A DNA stretch of 34,934 bases from Nitrospirota bacterium (GCA_021814065.1 JAKAIZ010000006.1:1-34934), one strand, 5' to 3'. Shown: positions 25,160 through 33,125, counted from the stretch's first letter. Notes: generated from the letters alone by a model not told the origin. Numbers and translations: made by a program.

Positions 25160-26434
25160 TTATGCTAATCCGAGCATATCAAGGGCGAGCATCAGGTTCA
25201 AAAAAGAGACAACTGCGGCCGTTGTCCAGAGGAGGACGTTGTCGGTCGGTGAATTCGAATGTTTTCCCATCACTCTTTCCGACGACGTAAGGGATATCTG
25301 CGAAAAGATGGTCCATGGAAGCTGGACAGCGAGGACGATCTGACTCCAGATGAGACCGCTGAAGGCGTCTTGCAGAAACAGGACGATAAGGACGGCCCCC
25401 GAAAAGGTGATCGCTGCGCCAGCACGGGAGTGGTTGTCCGAGATATCGAACGGCTCCGCGAATATGCCGGCGAAGATACTGCCTCCGGCCATCGCAGCGG
25501 TGACGGACGAAGAGAAGCCCGAGAGGACCAGCGCGACGGCGAAGATGATATGTGCGGCCTCCCCGAGGAGCGGCTTCAGGGTGACGTCTGCCTGGGCGAG
25601 GTCGGTCACGACCATGCCCCGTGAATGAAAGACGGTGGCCGCGATGATGATAAGCGCACTATTGATCGCCCATCCGACGATCATGGCGAGGAGCGTGTCG
25701 GCGAATTCGTATTTCAGCTGCCTGCCGATGATCTCCTCTCCTTTTCTGTTCCACTGCCTGCTCTGAATGATCTCCGAGTGAAGAAAGAGGTTATGCGGCA
25801 TGACGACTGCCCCCAGGACGCTCATCACGATCGGAAGGGAGCCTGAGGGAAACGAAGGCACGGACCAGCCCATCAACGCCTCGTTCCACCCGATATGCAC
25901 GAGGCTGAGTTCGAAGAGGAAGGAGAAGCCGATAAGCGACACGACGGCAATGATCCATTTTTCGAGTTTCCGGTAGCCGTTCGAAAAGAGGAGATAGCCC
26001 GCGGAAATGGCGGTGATCAAAGCCCCTGTCCTCAGCGGGAGGCCGAAAAGCATATTGAGGCCTATCGCGGCCCCGAGCACCTCTGCCATGGCAGTTGCTG
26101 CTGCTGCGGCCATGGCGCTGCCGAGAAAGAGCCTGCTCGTCCGCCTGCCAAGGAATTTAGTGGACGATTCCGCGAGACAGAGCCCGGTCACGATCCCAAG
26201 GTGCGCGGCATTATGCTGAAGGACGATGAGCATAAGGGTCGAGAGGGTGACGATCCAGAGCAGGCTGTATCCGTATTGAGACCCTGCGGCCACATTAGAA
26301 GCCCAGTTCCCCGGATCGATGAACCCCACGGTCACCAGGAAGCCCGGGCCGATAAATTTCAGGATATCGAGCCCCCCGAACCTCGGGACATGTTTGCCAA
26401 AAATGTTGAAACTTGACATAGCAGCTATTCTCAT
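25160..26434 (-). CDS. Nramp-family divalent metal transporter
   Basis: A 424-residue, 11-helix proton-coupled importer of Mn(II) or Fe(II). Helix 1 carries the metal-binding DPGN (D40-N43, in VGFIDPGNWASN) and helix 6 carries MPHN (in GAVVMPHNLFLHSEII), so both canonical metal-coordinating motifs, including the selective Met, are intact. The early loop FGGLDILKFIGPGFLVTVGF fits the bacterial MntH/Nramp pattern. Start: ATG 26434 overlaps a TATAAT on its own strand, so the ATG at 26419 could be the real start if that box is a promoter; neither has a strong Shine-Dalgarno. It is divergent from the mla operon. Substrate preference (Mn versus Fe) is not readable from the sequence. Confidence 0.88.
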   Translation of the reverse strand: MRIAAMSSFNIFGKHVPRFGGLDILKFIGPGFLVTVGFIDPGNWASNVAAGSQYGYSLLWIVTLSTLMLIVLQHNAAHLGIVTGLCLAESSTKFLGRRTSRLFLGSAMAAAAATAMAEVLGAAIGLNMLFGLPLRTGALITAISAGYLLFSNGYRKLEKWIIAVVSLIGFSFLFELSLVHIGWNEALMGWSVPSFPSGSLPIVMSVLGAVVMPHNLFLHSEIIQSRQWNRKGEEIIGRQLKYEFADTLLAMIVGWAINSALIIIAATVFHSRGMVVTDLAQADVTLKPLLGEAAHIIFAVALVLSGFSSSVTAAMAGGSIFAGIFAEPFDISDNHSRAGAAITFSGAVLIVLFLQDAFSGLIWSQIVLAVQLPWTIFSQISLTSSERVMGKHSNSPTDNVLLWTTAAVVSFLNLMLALDMLGLA

Positions 26435-26565
26435 TATATCCGGTGTCGCAAAAAAAACTTCCTCTCCCGGTCTTCTCTATGACGTTGTCCCCCGGTGAAG
26501 CCGAAAGCGTTCGATTTTTGGTATTATTACCAGATAAAGGAGAAACGTGCTTAAGGAAAGTCAAC

Positions 26566-27330
26566 ATGGATATTAAGGCGCTGCTGAGCGACCTTCAGAA
26601 TTTTTATACGCTGGCGTACCGCGGCCTTTTGGGCATAGTGCGCAGGCCGTTTTATTTTAAGGACGCGATGATCCAGATGGATTACGCAGGCGCCGGCTCC
26701 CTTGTGATCGTGTTTATCGTCGACCTCTTTGTGGGTATGGCGCTTTCCCTCCAACTGTCCGCAGAGCTATCGAGTCTGGGCATGAAGATGTACATCGGCA
26801 TGATCGTGGGGATTTCAGTCGTGAGGGAACTGGGGCCGGTCGTGACCGCGCTCGTCTTTACCGGCCGCGTCGGCGCAGGTATGGCCTCGGAGCTCGGCTC
26901 CATGGTCCTTGGGCATCAAGTCGACACCATAAGGGTCTTCGGGTTCGATCCTGTGAAGAAACTGGTCGTGCCGAGGATTGTGAGTTCCCTGATAATGCTT
27001 CCGGCCCTGACAGTGATCGGGGTGGCGGTTTCTCTCCTGGGGGGATACTATATCGCCGTGTTTGTAAGCCATCAAAGCGGCACGTTTTACTGGAGTTCGA
27101 TCCGCAACATACTGACGATGGAGAACGTGCTTGCAGGGGCCATCAAACCGTTTATCTTCGGATATCTCATTTCCTCCATCTGCTGTTATATGGGGCTTTC
27201 CACAAAGGGCGGCGCGGTAGGGCTGAGACAGTCGACGACGATGGCTGTTGTCATGTCGATCGTCATGATCATTATCTCGGATTTTCTCCTTACGAGGGTG
27301 CTTCTCTATGTCCTGGGGTTCTCGGTATGA
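26566..27330 (+). CDS. mlaE: MlaE-family ABC transporter permease
   Basis: This 254-residue permease belongs to the MlaFEDB-type lipid transporter, which moves phospholipid between the inner and outer membranes. It has an N-terminal amphipathic helix, then five or so hydrophobic segments, with the conserved VVRELGPVVTALVFTGRVGA and GMASELGSMVLGHQVDTIRV in the middle and STKGGAVGLRQSTTMAVV near the end. ATG 26566 (after AAGGAAAG) gives the family N-terminus; the longer frame from 26443 adds an unrelated 41 residues. Its stop overlaps the mlaF start (ATGA). mlaF and mlaD follow; no mlaB or mlaC is seen. Confidence 0.9.
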   Translation: MDIKALLSDLQNFYTLAYRGLLGIVRRPFYFKDAMIQMDYAGAGSLVIVFIVDLFVGMALSLQLSAELSSLGMKMYIGMIVGISVVRELGPVVTALVFTGRVGAGMASELGSMVLGHQVDTIRVFGFDPVKKLVVPRIVSSLIMLPALTVIGVAVSLLGGYYIAVFVSHQSGTFYWSSIRNILTMENVLAGAIKPFIFGYLISSICCYMGLSTKGGAVGLRQSTTMAVVMSIVMIIISDFLLTRVLLYVLGFSV

Positions 27331-28070
27331 TCGTGTTCGACGGGGTCAGTTTCTCCTATGGCAGCCGGAGGGTACTGCGAGATGTGCACCTTTCGGTCGG
27401 TTTTCACGAACGGGTGGCGGTCCTCGGAGGCAGCGGGGAGGGCAAGACTACGATACTGAGGCTGATCCTGGGGCTCATAAAACCCGATGAGGGGAGGATC
27501 CTTATCGAGGGCGATGATATCACGGCCAAACGCGAGGAAGAGCTCAGGGACGTGCGCATGAAATTCAGCATCGTATTTCAGGAGGGAGCTTTGTTTGACT
27601 CCCTCGACGTGAAGGAGAATGTGGCATACTGTCTTCGTGAGTATACCTCCATGTCCGAAGAGGAGATCGACTCAAGGGTGCGGGAGATCCTCGGCTCGGT
27701 CGGGGTGGAACAAGCCATACATCTCATGCCGGAAGAGCTGAGCGGCGGCATGCACCGGAGGGTCTCGATAGCGCGGTCACTGGCGCTGGGAACGCCCAAG
27801 ATGTTTCTGTACGACGAACCGACGACCGGACTCGACCCGGTCAACGCGGACAATATATGCAGGCTGATTGCCGACCTTTCTAAAGACGGGAGGGGGTTTA
27901 TCATGGTGACCCATAAGGTGAGCGACGCGCTGAAGGTCGCTGACAGGTTCATATTTTTGAAGGACGGCTCGCTGCTCTTCGACGGGGACAGCCGCGGGCT
28001 GCTTCATACCGACGCGCCTGAGATCAGGATGTTTATCGAAGAGATAGGCCATCAGGGTCAGGGCTGCTAA
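27327..28070 (+). CDS. mlaF: MlaF-family ABC transporter ATPase
   Basis: This 247-residue ATPase powers the Mla lipid transporter. Walker A is GGSGEGKT (residues 34-41), the Q-loop is VFQEGALF (about 83-90), the signature is LSGGM (138-142) in the MlaF form LSGGMHRRVSIARSL, Walker B is LYDEPTTGLDP (161-171) and the H-loop is MVTHKV. The FQEGALFDSLDV phrase is diagnostic of the MlaF/Ttg2A group. It overlaps mlaE by four bases and is followed after 23 bases by mlaD. Confidence 0.92.
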   Translation: MIVFDGVSFSYGSRRVLRDVHLSVGFHERVAVLGGSGEGKTTILRLILGLIKPDEGRILIEGDDITAKREEELRDVRMKFSIVFQEGALFDSLDVKENVAYCLREYTSMSEEEIDSRVREILGSVGVEQAIHLMPEELSGGMHRRVSIARSLALGTPKMFLYDEPTTGLDPVNADNICRLIADLSKDGRGFIMVTHKVSDALKVADRFIFLKDGSLLFDGDSRGLLHTDAPEIRMFIEEIGHQGQGC

Positions 28071-28093
28071 GAGAACGCCATACGGAGGAGAAC

Positions 28094-29155
28094 ATGTTTG
28101 ATCTGAAGAAACAAGTCAGATGGGCGCAGATAAAGTCCGGTATCATCATATCGATTGCCCTCCTCATCCTTTTTCTTGGGGTATTTTTTGCCGGGAGCAT
28201 CGAGCGGCTTATCAATCCGAAGGTCCGCATAGAAACGGCGATAGCCGACGTCAAGGGATTGAAGAAAGGCGCTCCTGTCTGGGTATACGGCATTGAGGAA
28301 GGCTCGGTGGAGGACATCAGTCTCGATCCGAAATACGGGACGGTTGTGACCATATCGGTCTACAAGAAAGTCCTCAGCGTCCTGAAGATGGACGCTACGG
28401 CAAGCGTTTTGACGATGGGCCTCCTGGGGGACAAGTACGTGGAGTTGAACCCGGGGACCCCTAATGCCGCACCCCTTGCCCCCGGCGCTATGATACGCGG
28501 GACCGCGCAGATCGACCTCAAGGACGTCATGGAAACCGGCGGCCAGTCGATCAAGAAGGTGACGGAGTTCATAGATAAGATGGGCAACCTCGTCGAGAAG
28601 TTGGAAACGAGCAAGGGCACCTTCTCACGGTTCCTCGAAGACCCTGCCCTCTACGATAATTTGAAGGAGTCATCTAAGAACCTTGCCGTGATCACCGCGG
28701 ACATCAGGGGCGGCAGGGGCACAATCGGTCTTCTTGTGAAAGACCCATCACTGTATGAGCGGCTTTCGGCGTCTTCTAAGTCCATGGAAGAGTTCAGCAG
28801 GAAACTCGACAGCGGATCGGGAACGCTTAACAAGCTTCTCACCGACGACCGCCTCTATGCGAAACTTGTCGGCGCGGCGTCTTCTGCCGAGGAATTCGGG
28901 AAAAAGCTGAACAGTTCTTCGGGGACGATCGGCAAGCTCATTGAGGACCCGGAGCTGTACCAGAACCTAACCCTCGCTTCGAAGCGCCTCTCTCTGATAT
29001 TGGAGAGGATTGAAAAGGGCGAGGGGGCCGCCGGCGTGCTGGTTAGTGACGACCAGACAGCGCAAGAACTGAAGGAGACGGTGAAGGAACTCAGGATGCT
29101 TACCGAAGACATCAGAAAAGAGCCGTCGAAGTACTTCAAATTCAGCCTCTTTTAG
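28094..29155 (+). CDS. mlaD: MlaD-family MCE protein with a repeated tail
   Basis: This 353-residue protein is the periplasmic, membrane-anchored lipid-binding subunit. It has one transmembrane helix (about residues 14-36) and an MCE domain (about 42-135; ETAIADVKGLKKGAPVWVYG and SVLTMGLLGDKYVEL). The tail holds five tandem copies of about 34 residues, each led by GTxxxLxxDPxLYxxL (from about residue 176 to 345), of which the last is degenerate. The repeats are helical and likely lengthen a shaft or mediate oligomerisation. AGGAGA lies five to six bases before the ATG. It is the third gene of mlaE-F-D. Confidence 0.88.
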   Translation: MFDLKKQVRWAQIKSGIIISIALLILFLGVFFAGSIERLINPKVRIETAIADVKGLKKGAPVWVYGIEEGSVEDISLDPKYGTVVTISVYKKVLSVLKMDATASVLTMGLLGDKYVELNPGTPNAAPLAPGAMIRGTAQIDLKDVMETGGQSIKKVTEFIDKMGNLVEKLETSKGTFSRFLEDPALYDNLKESSKNLAVITADIRGGRGTIGLLVKDPSLYERLSASSKSMEEFSRKLDSGSGTLNKLLTDDRLYAKLVGAASSAEEFGKKLNSSSGTIGKLIEDPELYQNLTLASKRLSLILERIEKGEGAAGVLVSDDQTAQELKETVKELRMLTEDIRKEPSKYFKFSLF

Positions 29156-29177
29156 CACGGCCCCTTGAGGAAGAGTA

Positions 29178-29207
29178 TTGACAATTTGTTCCGGCAGACT
29201 TTATAGT
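29178..29207 (+). promoter_or_regulatory. Promoter of the riboswitch-PilZ unit
   Basis: A perfect TTGACA (29178-29183) and TATAGT (29202-29207) are 18 bases apart (17 to TTATAG). The predicted start near 29214 falls just before the riboswitch closing stem. Confidence 0.65.
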
Positions 29208-29216
29208 GTAAAACAC

Positions 29217-29307
29217 AATTACGGATAAAGGCGAACTGCCTGAAAGGGCAGGGCGCAAAGCTACCGGTCCCCTGCTCAGAGGGGACGGCGGAGCCGCCGA
29301 AGTAATT
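29217..29307 (+). promoter_or_regulatory. GEMM-I cyclic dinucleotide riboswitch
   Basis: The 91-base aptamer matches the GEMM-I (c-di-GMP-I) fold: closing stem AATTAC (29217-29222) with GTAATT (29302-29307); the conserved AAAGGCGAAC; a hairpin CTGCC-TGAAA-GGGCAG bearing a GAAA tetraloop; the hallmark GGGCGCAAAGCTACCGG; and the second hairpin (TCCCC / GGGGA) leading into GGCGGAGCCGCCG. The 3' closing arm lies in the stretch where the Shine-Dalgarno of the PilZ gene would be, so translational control is likely. The ligand (c-di-GMP or 3',3'-cGAMP of the GEMM-Ib class) is not certain: AAAGGC in place of the common AGGGC is a reason to test cGAMP. Confidence 0.9.
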
Positions 29308-29309
29308 AT

Positions 29310-29597
29310 ATGGACAGCGCCGAAGAAAAACGCAGACATAAGAGAGTCACCTATCATTCGCCGATTCAGTTTATCGTCCTGTCATCAGAGACCCCGGAAT
29401 ATCAGAGAATCCGGTCCAGCGGCGAGATTGTCGATGCCAGCAGTGCGGGGATAGGCATCCTCACGGACTTCCCGCTCCGGCCTGGGCATGTGCTTGAATG
29501 GGACGACATGCACCAGAAAGGCAAGCTCCACATCGCACTGGTCAAATGGTCCAGACAACAGGATGACCGCTGCAGGGCCGGCCTGATGTTCATATAG
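29310..29597 (+). CDS. PilZ domain protein
   Basis: This 95-residue single-domain c-di-GMP receptor has the paired motifs RxxxR (R8-R12, RRHKR) and DxSxxG (D42-G47, DASSAG), both needed for nucleotide binding. The rest is a beta-barrel with no output domain, so it probably works by binding a partner. It lies two bases after a GEMM riboswitch, so expression and activity are both tied to cyclic dinucleotides. No strong Shine-Dalgarno is seen outside the aptamer. Confidence 0.85.
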   Translation: MDSAEEKRRHKRVTYHSPIQFIVLSSETPEYQRIRSSGEIVDASSAGIGILTDFPLRPGHVLEWDDMHQKGKLHIALVKWSRQQDDRCRAGLMFI

Positions 29598-29633
29598 GCC
29601 ATGTACGGTAAAAATATTTCTTGATTAAAAAAA

Positions 29634-29951
29634 ATGATGAATGACGGCAAAAGGAACTGCTGGGAATTCAAGCGGTGCGGGAGGCAACTGGGCGGGCCGA
29701 ACGCGTACGAGATGGGCGTGTGTCCTGCCTCGACGTATGTCTGGTTCGACGGACTCCATGGGGGCAGAAACGCCGGCAGGACCTGCTGGATCATCAGCGG
29801 CACAATGTGCAACGGGGAGGTCCAGAGGAACTTTACCGACAAATTCAAGGTCTGCGGGAGATGCGCTTTCTATAATTCCGTGAAAGAGGAAGAAGGCGGG
29901 CGGATGATCCCATCTATGCTCCTGCTCGAAAAAATAGAAGAAAATAAGTGA
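29634..29951 (+). CDS. Two-CW domain protein, copy 1
   Basis: This 105-residue soluble protein carries Cys residues at 9, 15, 30, 51, 59, 74 and 77, most in conserved phrases: NCWEFKRCGR, VCPAS, HGGRNAGRTCW and KVCGRCAFY. The repeated Cys-Trp pairs identify the two-CW family found mostly in Desulfobacterota and Nitrospirota, of unknown function. The cysteines suggest metal or Fe-S binding. ATG 29634 or 29637 has no Shine-Dalgarno. It is tail to tail with a paralogue on the other strand, seven bases away. Confidence 0.75.
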   Translation: MMNDGKRNCWEFKRCGRQLGGPNAYEMGVCPASTYVWFDGLHGGRNAGRTCWIISGTMCNGEVQRNFTDKFKVCGRCAFYNSVKEEEGGRMIPSMLLLEKIEENK

Positions 29952-29958
29952 GGGATTT

Positions 29959-30282
29959 CTATAACCCTTTCCCACTCTTCCCGGTGAAATAGGCCGTCAT
30001 AAAGAGGCTTGCCGACGGCTGGTAGTCCGACCGTTCCTCTTCCTTCACCTTCTTGCAGAAGTCGCACGCCATGCAGTGATCGTATTTTTTTGCGAATGAT
30101 CCCTGTATCTTCCCGTTGCAGAGCGTGCTTCCAACTACCCAACATGACCTGCCCGCATTCCTGCCCCCATGTATACCGTCGAGTCTTTTTTCGGTGGAGG
30201 CAGGACATGCGCCGAGCTCGTGCGCATGACTGCCGCCCGGTTCTCTGCCGCATCGTTTGAATTCCCAGCAGTTGAGCTTCAT
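29959..30282 (-). CDS. Two-CW domain protein, copy 2
   Basis: This 107-residue paralogue of the gene at 29634-29951 is on the opposite strand. It shares CWEFKRCGR, CPAS, HGGRNAGR.CW, CNG and KY..C..C.F, with Cys at 5, 11, 26, 47, 55, 70, 73 and 76. The tail (about 85-107) is different and Ser/Lys-rich. A GGAG seven bases upstream supports ATG 30282. A TTGGAC...TATTAA pair about 18 bases apart near 30305-30335 could be its promoter. The function is unknown. Confidence 0.75.
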   Translation of the reverse strand: MKLNCWEFKRCGREPGGSHAHELGACPASTEKRLDGIHGGRNAGRSCWVVGSTLCNGKIQGSFAKKYDHCMACDFCKKVKEEERSDYQPSASLFMTAYFTGKSGKGL

Positions 30283-30428
30283 TATCGTCTCCGTTTATAG
30301 CTATTAATAGCACATGCATTTAGTAATGTCCAATATAAAAACAATGCCGATGCAAAATGAAACAGTTATGTATGTTTCGATAATTCCCGTTGGACAAGAC
30401 CACCGTATTTATGATAGGTAATACATAT

Positions 30429-32075
30429 ATGAGCGCCGCCAGAGAAGTCGGCCCCAATATGCGGGACTATAAGAAAGAGTATGAAGAATTTACTCTCTCC
30501 GTGCCGGAAAAGTTTTCATTTCCCCTGGACGTCTTTGACAGGTGGGGCGAGAGGACCGCGCTTTTCTGGACAGACGGCCTCCGGCAGGAGAGGTATTCAT
30601 TTAATGCATTGCGGGACCTATCTTCGAAGGGTGCCGGCGCACTGAGGAAAATGGGAGTGGGCAGGGGGGACAAGGTGCTCGTCATGCTTCCTCACGTCCC
30701 GAAGTGGTGGGAGGTGATGCTCGCCCTCATGAGAGTCGGCGCCGTGCCCATTCCTGCGACAACGCTCCTTACTGCAAAGGACATCGGGTACAGGCTTTCG
30801 GCGACCGATATAAAGGCAGTCATCACGGACGGTGAAGATGCCTGGAAAGTGGAAGACGCGCTGAATGCATCCTTGTATTCCGGGGCAGGCCGCGTCCCTT
30901 CTCTCTTGATAGTAAGCGAGAGGCAGGGCTGGCGTAATTATACCAGGGAGCGTGAGGAAGCGACGCCTTTTGAAGGGGAGAGGGTGCCGTCGAATGAGCC
31001 GGGGCTGATCTATTTCACTTCCGGCACTACCGGTCCCCCGAAGATTGTGCTTCACACGCAGGCATCTTACCCTTTGGCGCACCTGCTTACAGGCCGGTTC
31101 TGGCTCGACCTCAGGCCCGGTGACGTACACTGGAACCTTTCGGACACCGGATGGGCCAAGGCAGCGTGGTCGAGTCTTTTCGGGCCCTGGCATATGGGGG
31201 CGACGATTTTTTCATTTTATAAAGAGGGAAAGTTCGATCCCTCGCTTACCATCGAGACGATGGAGAAGTACGCTGTGACGACGTTCTGCGGGCCGCCGAC
31301 GGCCTATCGGATGATGGTCAAGGAGATGCCGGAGTCCGGGCCGGCACTTCGGACGCCGAGACATTTTGTCGCCGCCGGCGAGCCTCTGAACAGGGAGATT
31401 ATCGAGACGTGGAGAAATCGGACCGGAATGTACGTGTACGACGGGTACGGCCAGACCGAAACCGTCAATGTGCTCGGGAACTTCAGATGCCTTCCGGTGA
31501 AGCCCGGTTCGATGGGGATGCCGGTCCCCGGATATGTGGTGGAGGTGGTAGATGAAAACGGGCATCCGGTTTCCGCGGAAGTCGAAGGAGATATCGCGAT
31601 AAGCGTGAGTCCTGAAAGGCCCGTAGGGTTGTTTAAGGAGTACCTGGGAAATCCGGAGGCAACGGAAAGGACAATGAGGGGCGGGTGGTATATCACGGGC
31701 GACAGGGCCTATAGAGACAAAGAAGGGTATTTCTGGTTTGTAGGAAGAAATGACGACATAATACTTACGTCGGGTTACCGGATCGGCCCCTTTGAGGTAG
31801 AAAGCGTCCTCATAGAACACCCCGCGGTCAGAGAGTCCGCGGTGGTGGCGAGCCCGGACGAGATCAGGGGAGAGGTGGTGAAGGCCTTTATCGTCCTGAC
31901 GAAGGGCCACGAGCCTTCGGCTGCGCTTGTGGCTGAACTGCAGCAATATGTAAAGGAGCGCACCGCACCCTATAAGTATCCGCGCAAGATCGAGTTTGTC
32001 AAAGAACTGCCGAAGACCATAAGCGGGAAGATCAAGCGGAAGGAATTGAAGATGAGGGAATTTGGGAAGATCTGA
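30429..32075 (+). CDS. AMP-forming acyl-CoA synthetase (medium-chain type)
   Basis: This adenylate-forming ligase converts an acid, ATP and CoA to acyl-CoA, AMP and PPi. It has the AMP-binding P-loop YFTSGTTGPPK (from Y195), DGYGQTETV, a hinge region with GDRAYRDKEGYFWFVGRNDD, then GYRIGPFEVESVLIEHPAV, and the C-terminal catalytic lysine in TISGKIKRKEL (K534). 549 residues from ATG 30429 (AGGT seven bases upstream); TTG 30390 and ATG 30411 are alternatives that lengthen the N-terminus. The order of motifs fits the acetyl-/medium-chain acyl-CoA synthetase (ACSM/MACS) group; the exact acid is unknown. It is monocistronic. Confidence 0.88.
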   Translation: MSAAREVGPNMRDYKKEYEEFTLSVPEKFSFPLDVFDRWGERTALFWTDGLRQERYSFNALRDLSSKGAGALRKMGVGRGDKVLVMLPHVPKWWEVMLALMRVGAVPIPATTLLTAKDIGYRLSATDIKAVITDGEDAWKVEDALNASLYSGAGRVPSLLIVSERQGWRNYTREREEATPFEGERVPSNEPGLIYFTSGTTGPPKIVLHTQASYPLAHLLTGRFWLDLRPGDVHWNLSDTGWAKAAWSSLFGPWHMGATIFSFYKEGKFDPSLTIETMEKYAVTTFCGPPTAYRMMVKEMPESGPALRTPRHFVAAGEPLNREIIETWRNRTGMYVYDGYGQTETVNVLGNFRCLPVKPGSMGMPVPGYVVEVVDENGHPVSAEVEGDIAISVSPERPVGLFKEYLGNPEATERTMRGGWYITGDRAYRDKEGYFWFVGRNDDIILTSGYRIGPFEVESVLIEHPAVRESAVVASPDEIRGEVVKAFIVLTKGHEPSAALVAELQQYVKERTAPYKYPRKIEFVKELPKTISGKIKRKELKMREFGKI

Positions 32076-32164
32076 GACGCCCTGTGTCTCCGCGGTATTA
32101 CATCACAGACATGAATTCTTGCCTCCGTCCATCCCGGCAAGCTTAAGGCGCGATGAGATTGCGG

Positions 32165-33052
32165 CTACATGAGCGCGGGCTTATACCCCTTAAACAGAGC
32201 GCCGACGGTATGTGGGGAGGTACGGAAGCCCGTCGTTCCCCCGAACTCGACCGCCGTGAATCCGGCCTCATCCATTAACCTCATCTGGTCCCGGACCGGG
32301 ACCGCCCCGCCGATTCACTGAGACCAGGCCTCAAGGCTGCCTGCCAGTTCTGCGGGCAGATCATTCTCTAAGACCACATCGGCAAACTGGATCCTCCCAC
32401 CGGGTTTGAGCACCCGGTGTATTTCCCTGAAGCAGGCAGATTTACGCGGAGACAAGTTTATCACGCCGTTTGAGATGACGATATCAAAGAAATTGTCCGG
32501 ATAGGGCAGATCTTCCGAATCGATCTTCCTGACCTCAAAATTCGTCGCGCCGGCAGAGGCAAGGTTCCCGACCGCCCGGCTGACCATCTCCTGTGTGAGG
32601 TCGACTCCGCAGATGCGCCCGTCTTTGCCGACTATCCGGCTTGCGACATAAAGGTCGAAGCCTGCCCCGCAACCGAAATCCAAAACGGTTTCCCCGGGGC
32701 GTATCCCGCCAAGTGGAAACGGATTGCCGACCGCGCAAAAGGACTCTATGAGGCTTGAAGGGGCCTGACCGATAATGCCGGAATCGTATCCGAGGGCTTC
32801 TGCGCCTGCCTTGCCTGTGGGATATCCGAATTTCCCCGCGGCAGAAATCGCGACCTCGGCATACTTCTCCCTTATTGCAGCCCTGATGGCGTCGAAATCC
32901 CGGGGAGAGGTCTCTCCGCGGCCGCGAGTATCTGTTGCGGGCTGATCAGGCGCACCAAGAGTAACGGCTATACTGTCTTGCAGGCAACCTCCGGCGCCGC
33001 CCGACGGCGGTCAGGAAGGCGGGGCGGAAATATTTTTCTGCTGATCGTCCAA
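32165..33052 (-). CDS. ArsM-like SAM methyltransferase, candidate selenoprotein (two in-frame TGA)
   Basis: Read on the minus strand from TTG 33052 with TGA as selenocysteine, this gives 295 residues ending in TAG (32165-32167). It has an N-terminal Cys/Pro/Gly segment (Sec14, Cys23), the IREKYAEVAISAAGKF helix, the SAM motif VLDFGCGAGFDLYVASRIVG, VISNGVINLSPRKSACFREI and VLKPGGRIQFADVVL, then EAWSQ-Sec246-IGGAVPVRD. This order matches arsenite methyltransferase/UbiE-like enzymes, in which a conserved Cys that binds arsenic lies before such a GGA element. The only stops are TGA at 33011-33013 and 32315-32317; each has a hairpin at the SECIS distance. The strong GGAGGT lies five bases before TTG. 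No ATG, GTG or TTG occurs between codons 15 and 123. A plain pseudogene is the alternative. Confidence 0.72.
32281..32317 (-). promoter_or_regulatory. Bacterial SECIS-like hairpin after TGA246
   Basis: After the TGA (32315-32317), 11 bases precede a stem GGTCCC-GGTCC-GGGACC (6 bp, 5-base loop). The GGTC of the loop starts 18 bases after the TGA. In the E. coli fdhF SECIS the loop also has GGUC and begins at about the same distance. A close match in distance, stem length and loop sequence supports SelB recruitment at this codon. Confidence 0.65.
32980..33013 (-). promoter_or_regulatory. SECIS-like hairpin after TGA14
   Basis: Downstream of the TGA (33011-33013) the minus strand can pair GGCGGC with GTTGCC (two G-U pairs) around a 7-base loop GCCGGAG. 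The loop Gs fall about 19-20 bases after the TGA, as in known bacterial SECIS elements. Other pairings of this GC-rich tract (CCGCC / GGCGG) compete, so this is less certain than the downstream one. Confidence 0.4.
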
Positions 33053-33081
33053 GCCGGACCTCCGGTTCTTCTATTTAGCCT

Positions 33082-33111
33082 AGTATAATTTCCTGCACGG
33101 AAGTATGTCCA
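33082..33111 (-). promoter_or_regulatory. Promoter of the methyltransferase gene
   Basis: On the minus strand TGGACA (33106-33111) is followed after 18 bases by TATACT (33082-33087). The predicted start near 33075 would leave a leader of about 20 bases before the Shine-Dalgarno GGAGGT and TTG 33052. Confidence 0.5.
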
Positions 33112-33125
33112 GCCCCGCATAGACG

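Noticed and set aside
29870-30319. Alternative minus-strand frame of 149 codons over the two-CW pair
   Set aside because: It runs in another frame of the second two-CW gene and lacks its Cys pattern; the 107-residue frame has the conserved motifs and Shine-Dalgarno.
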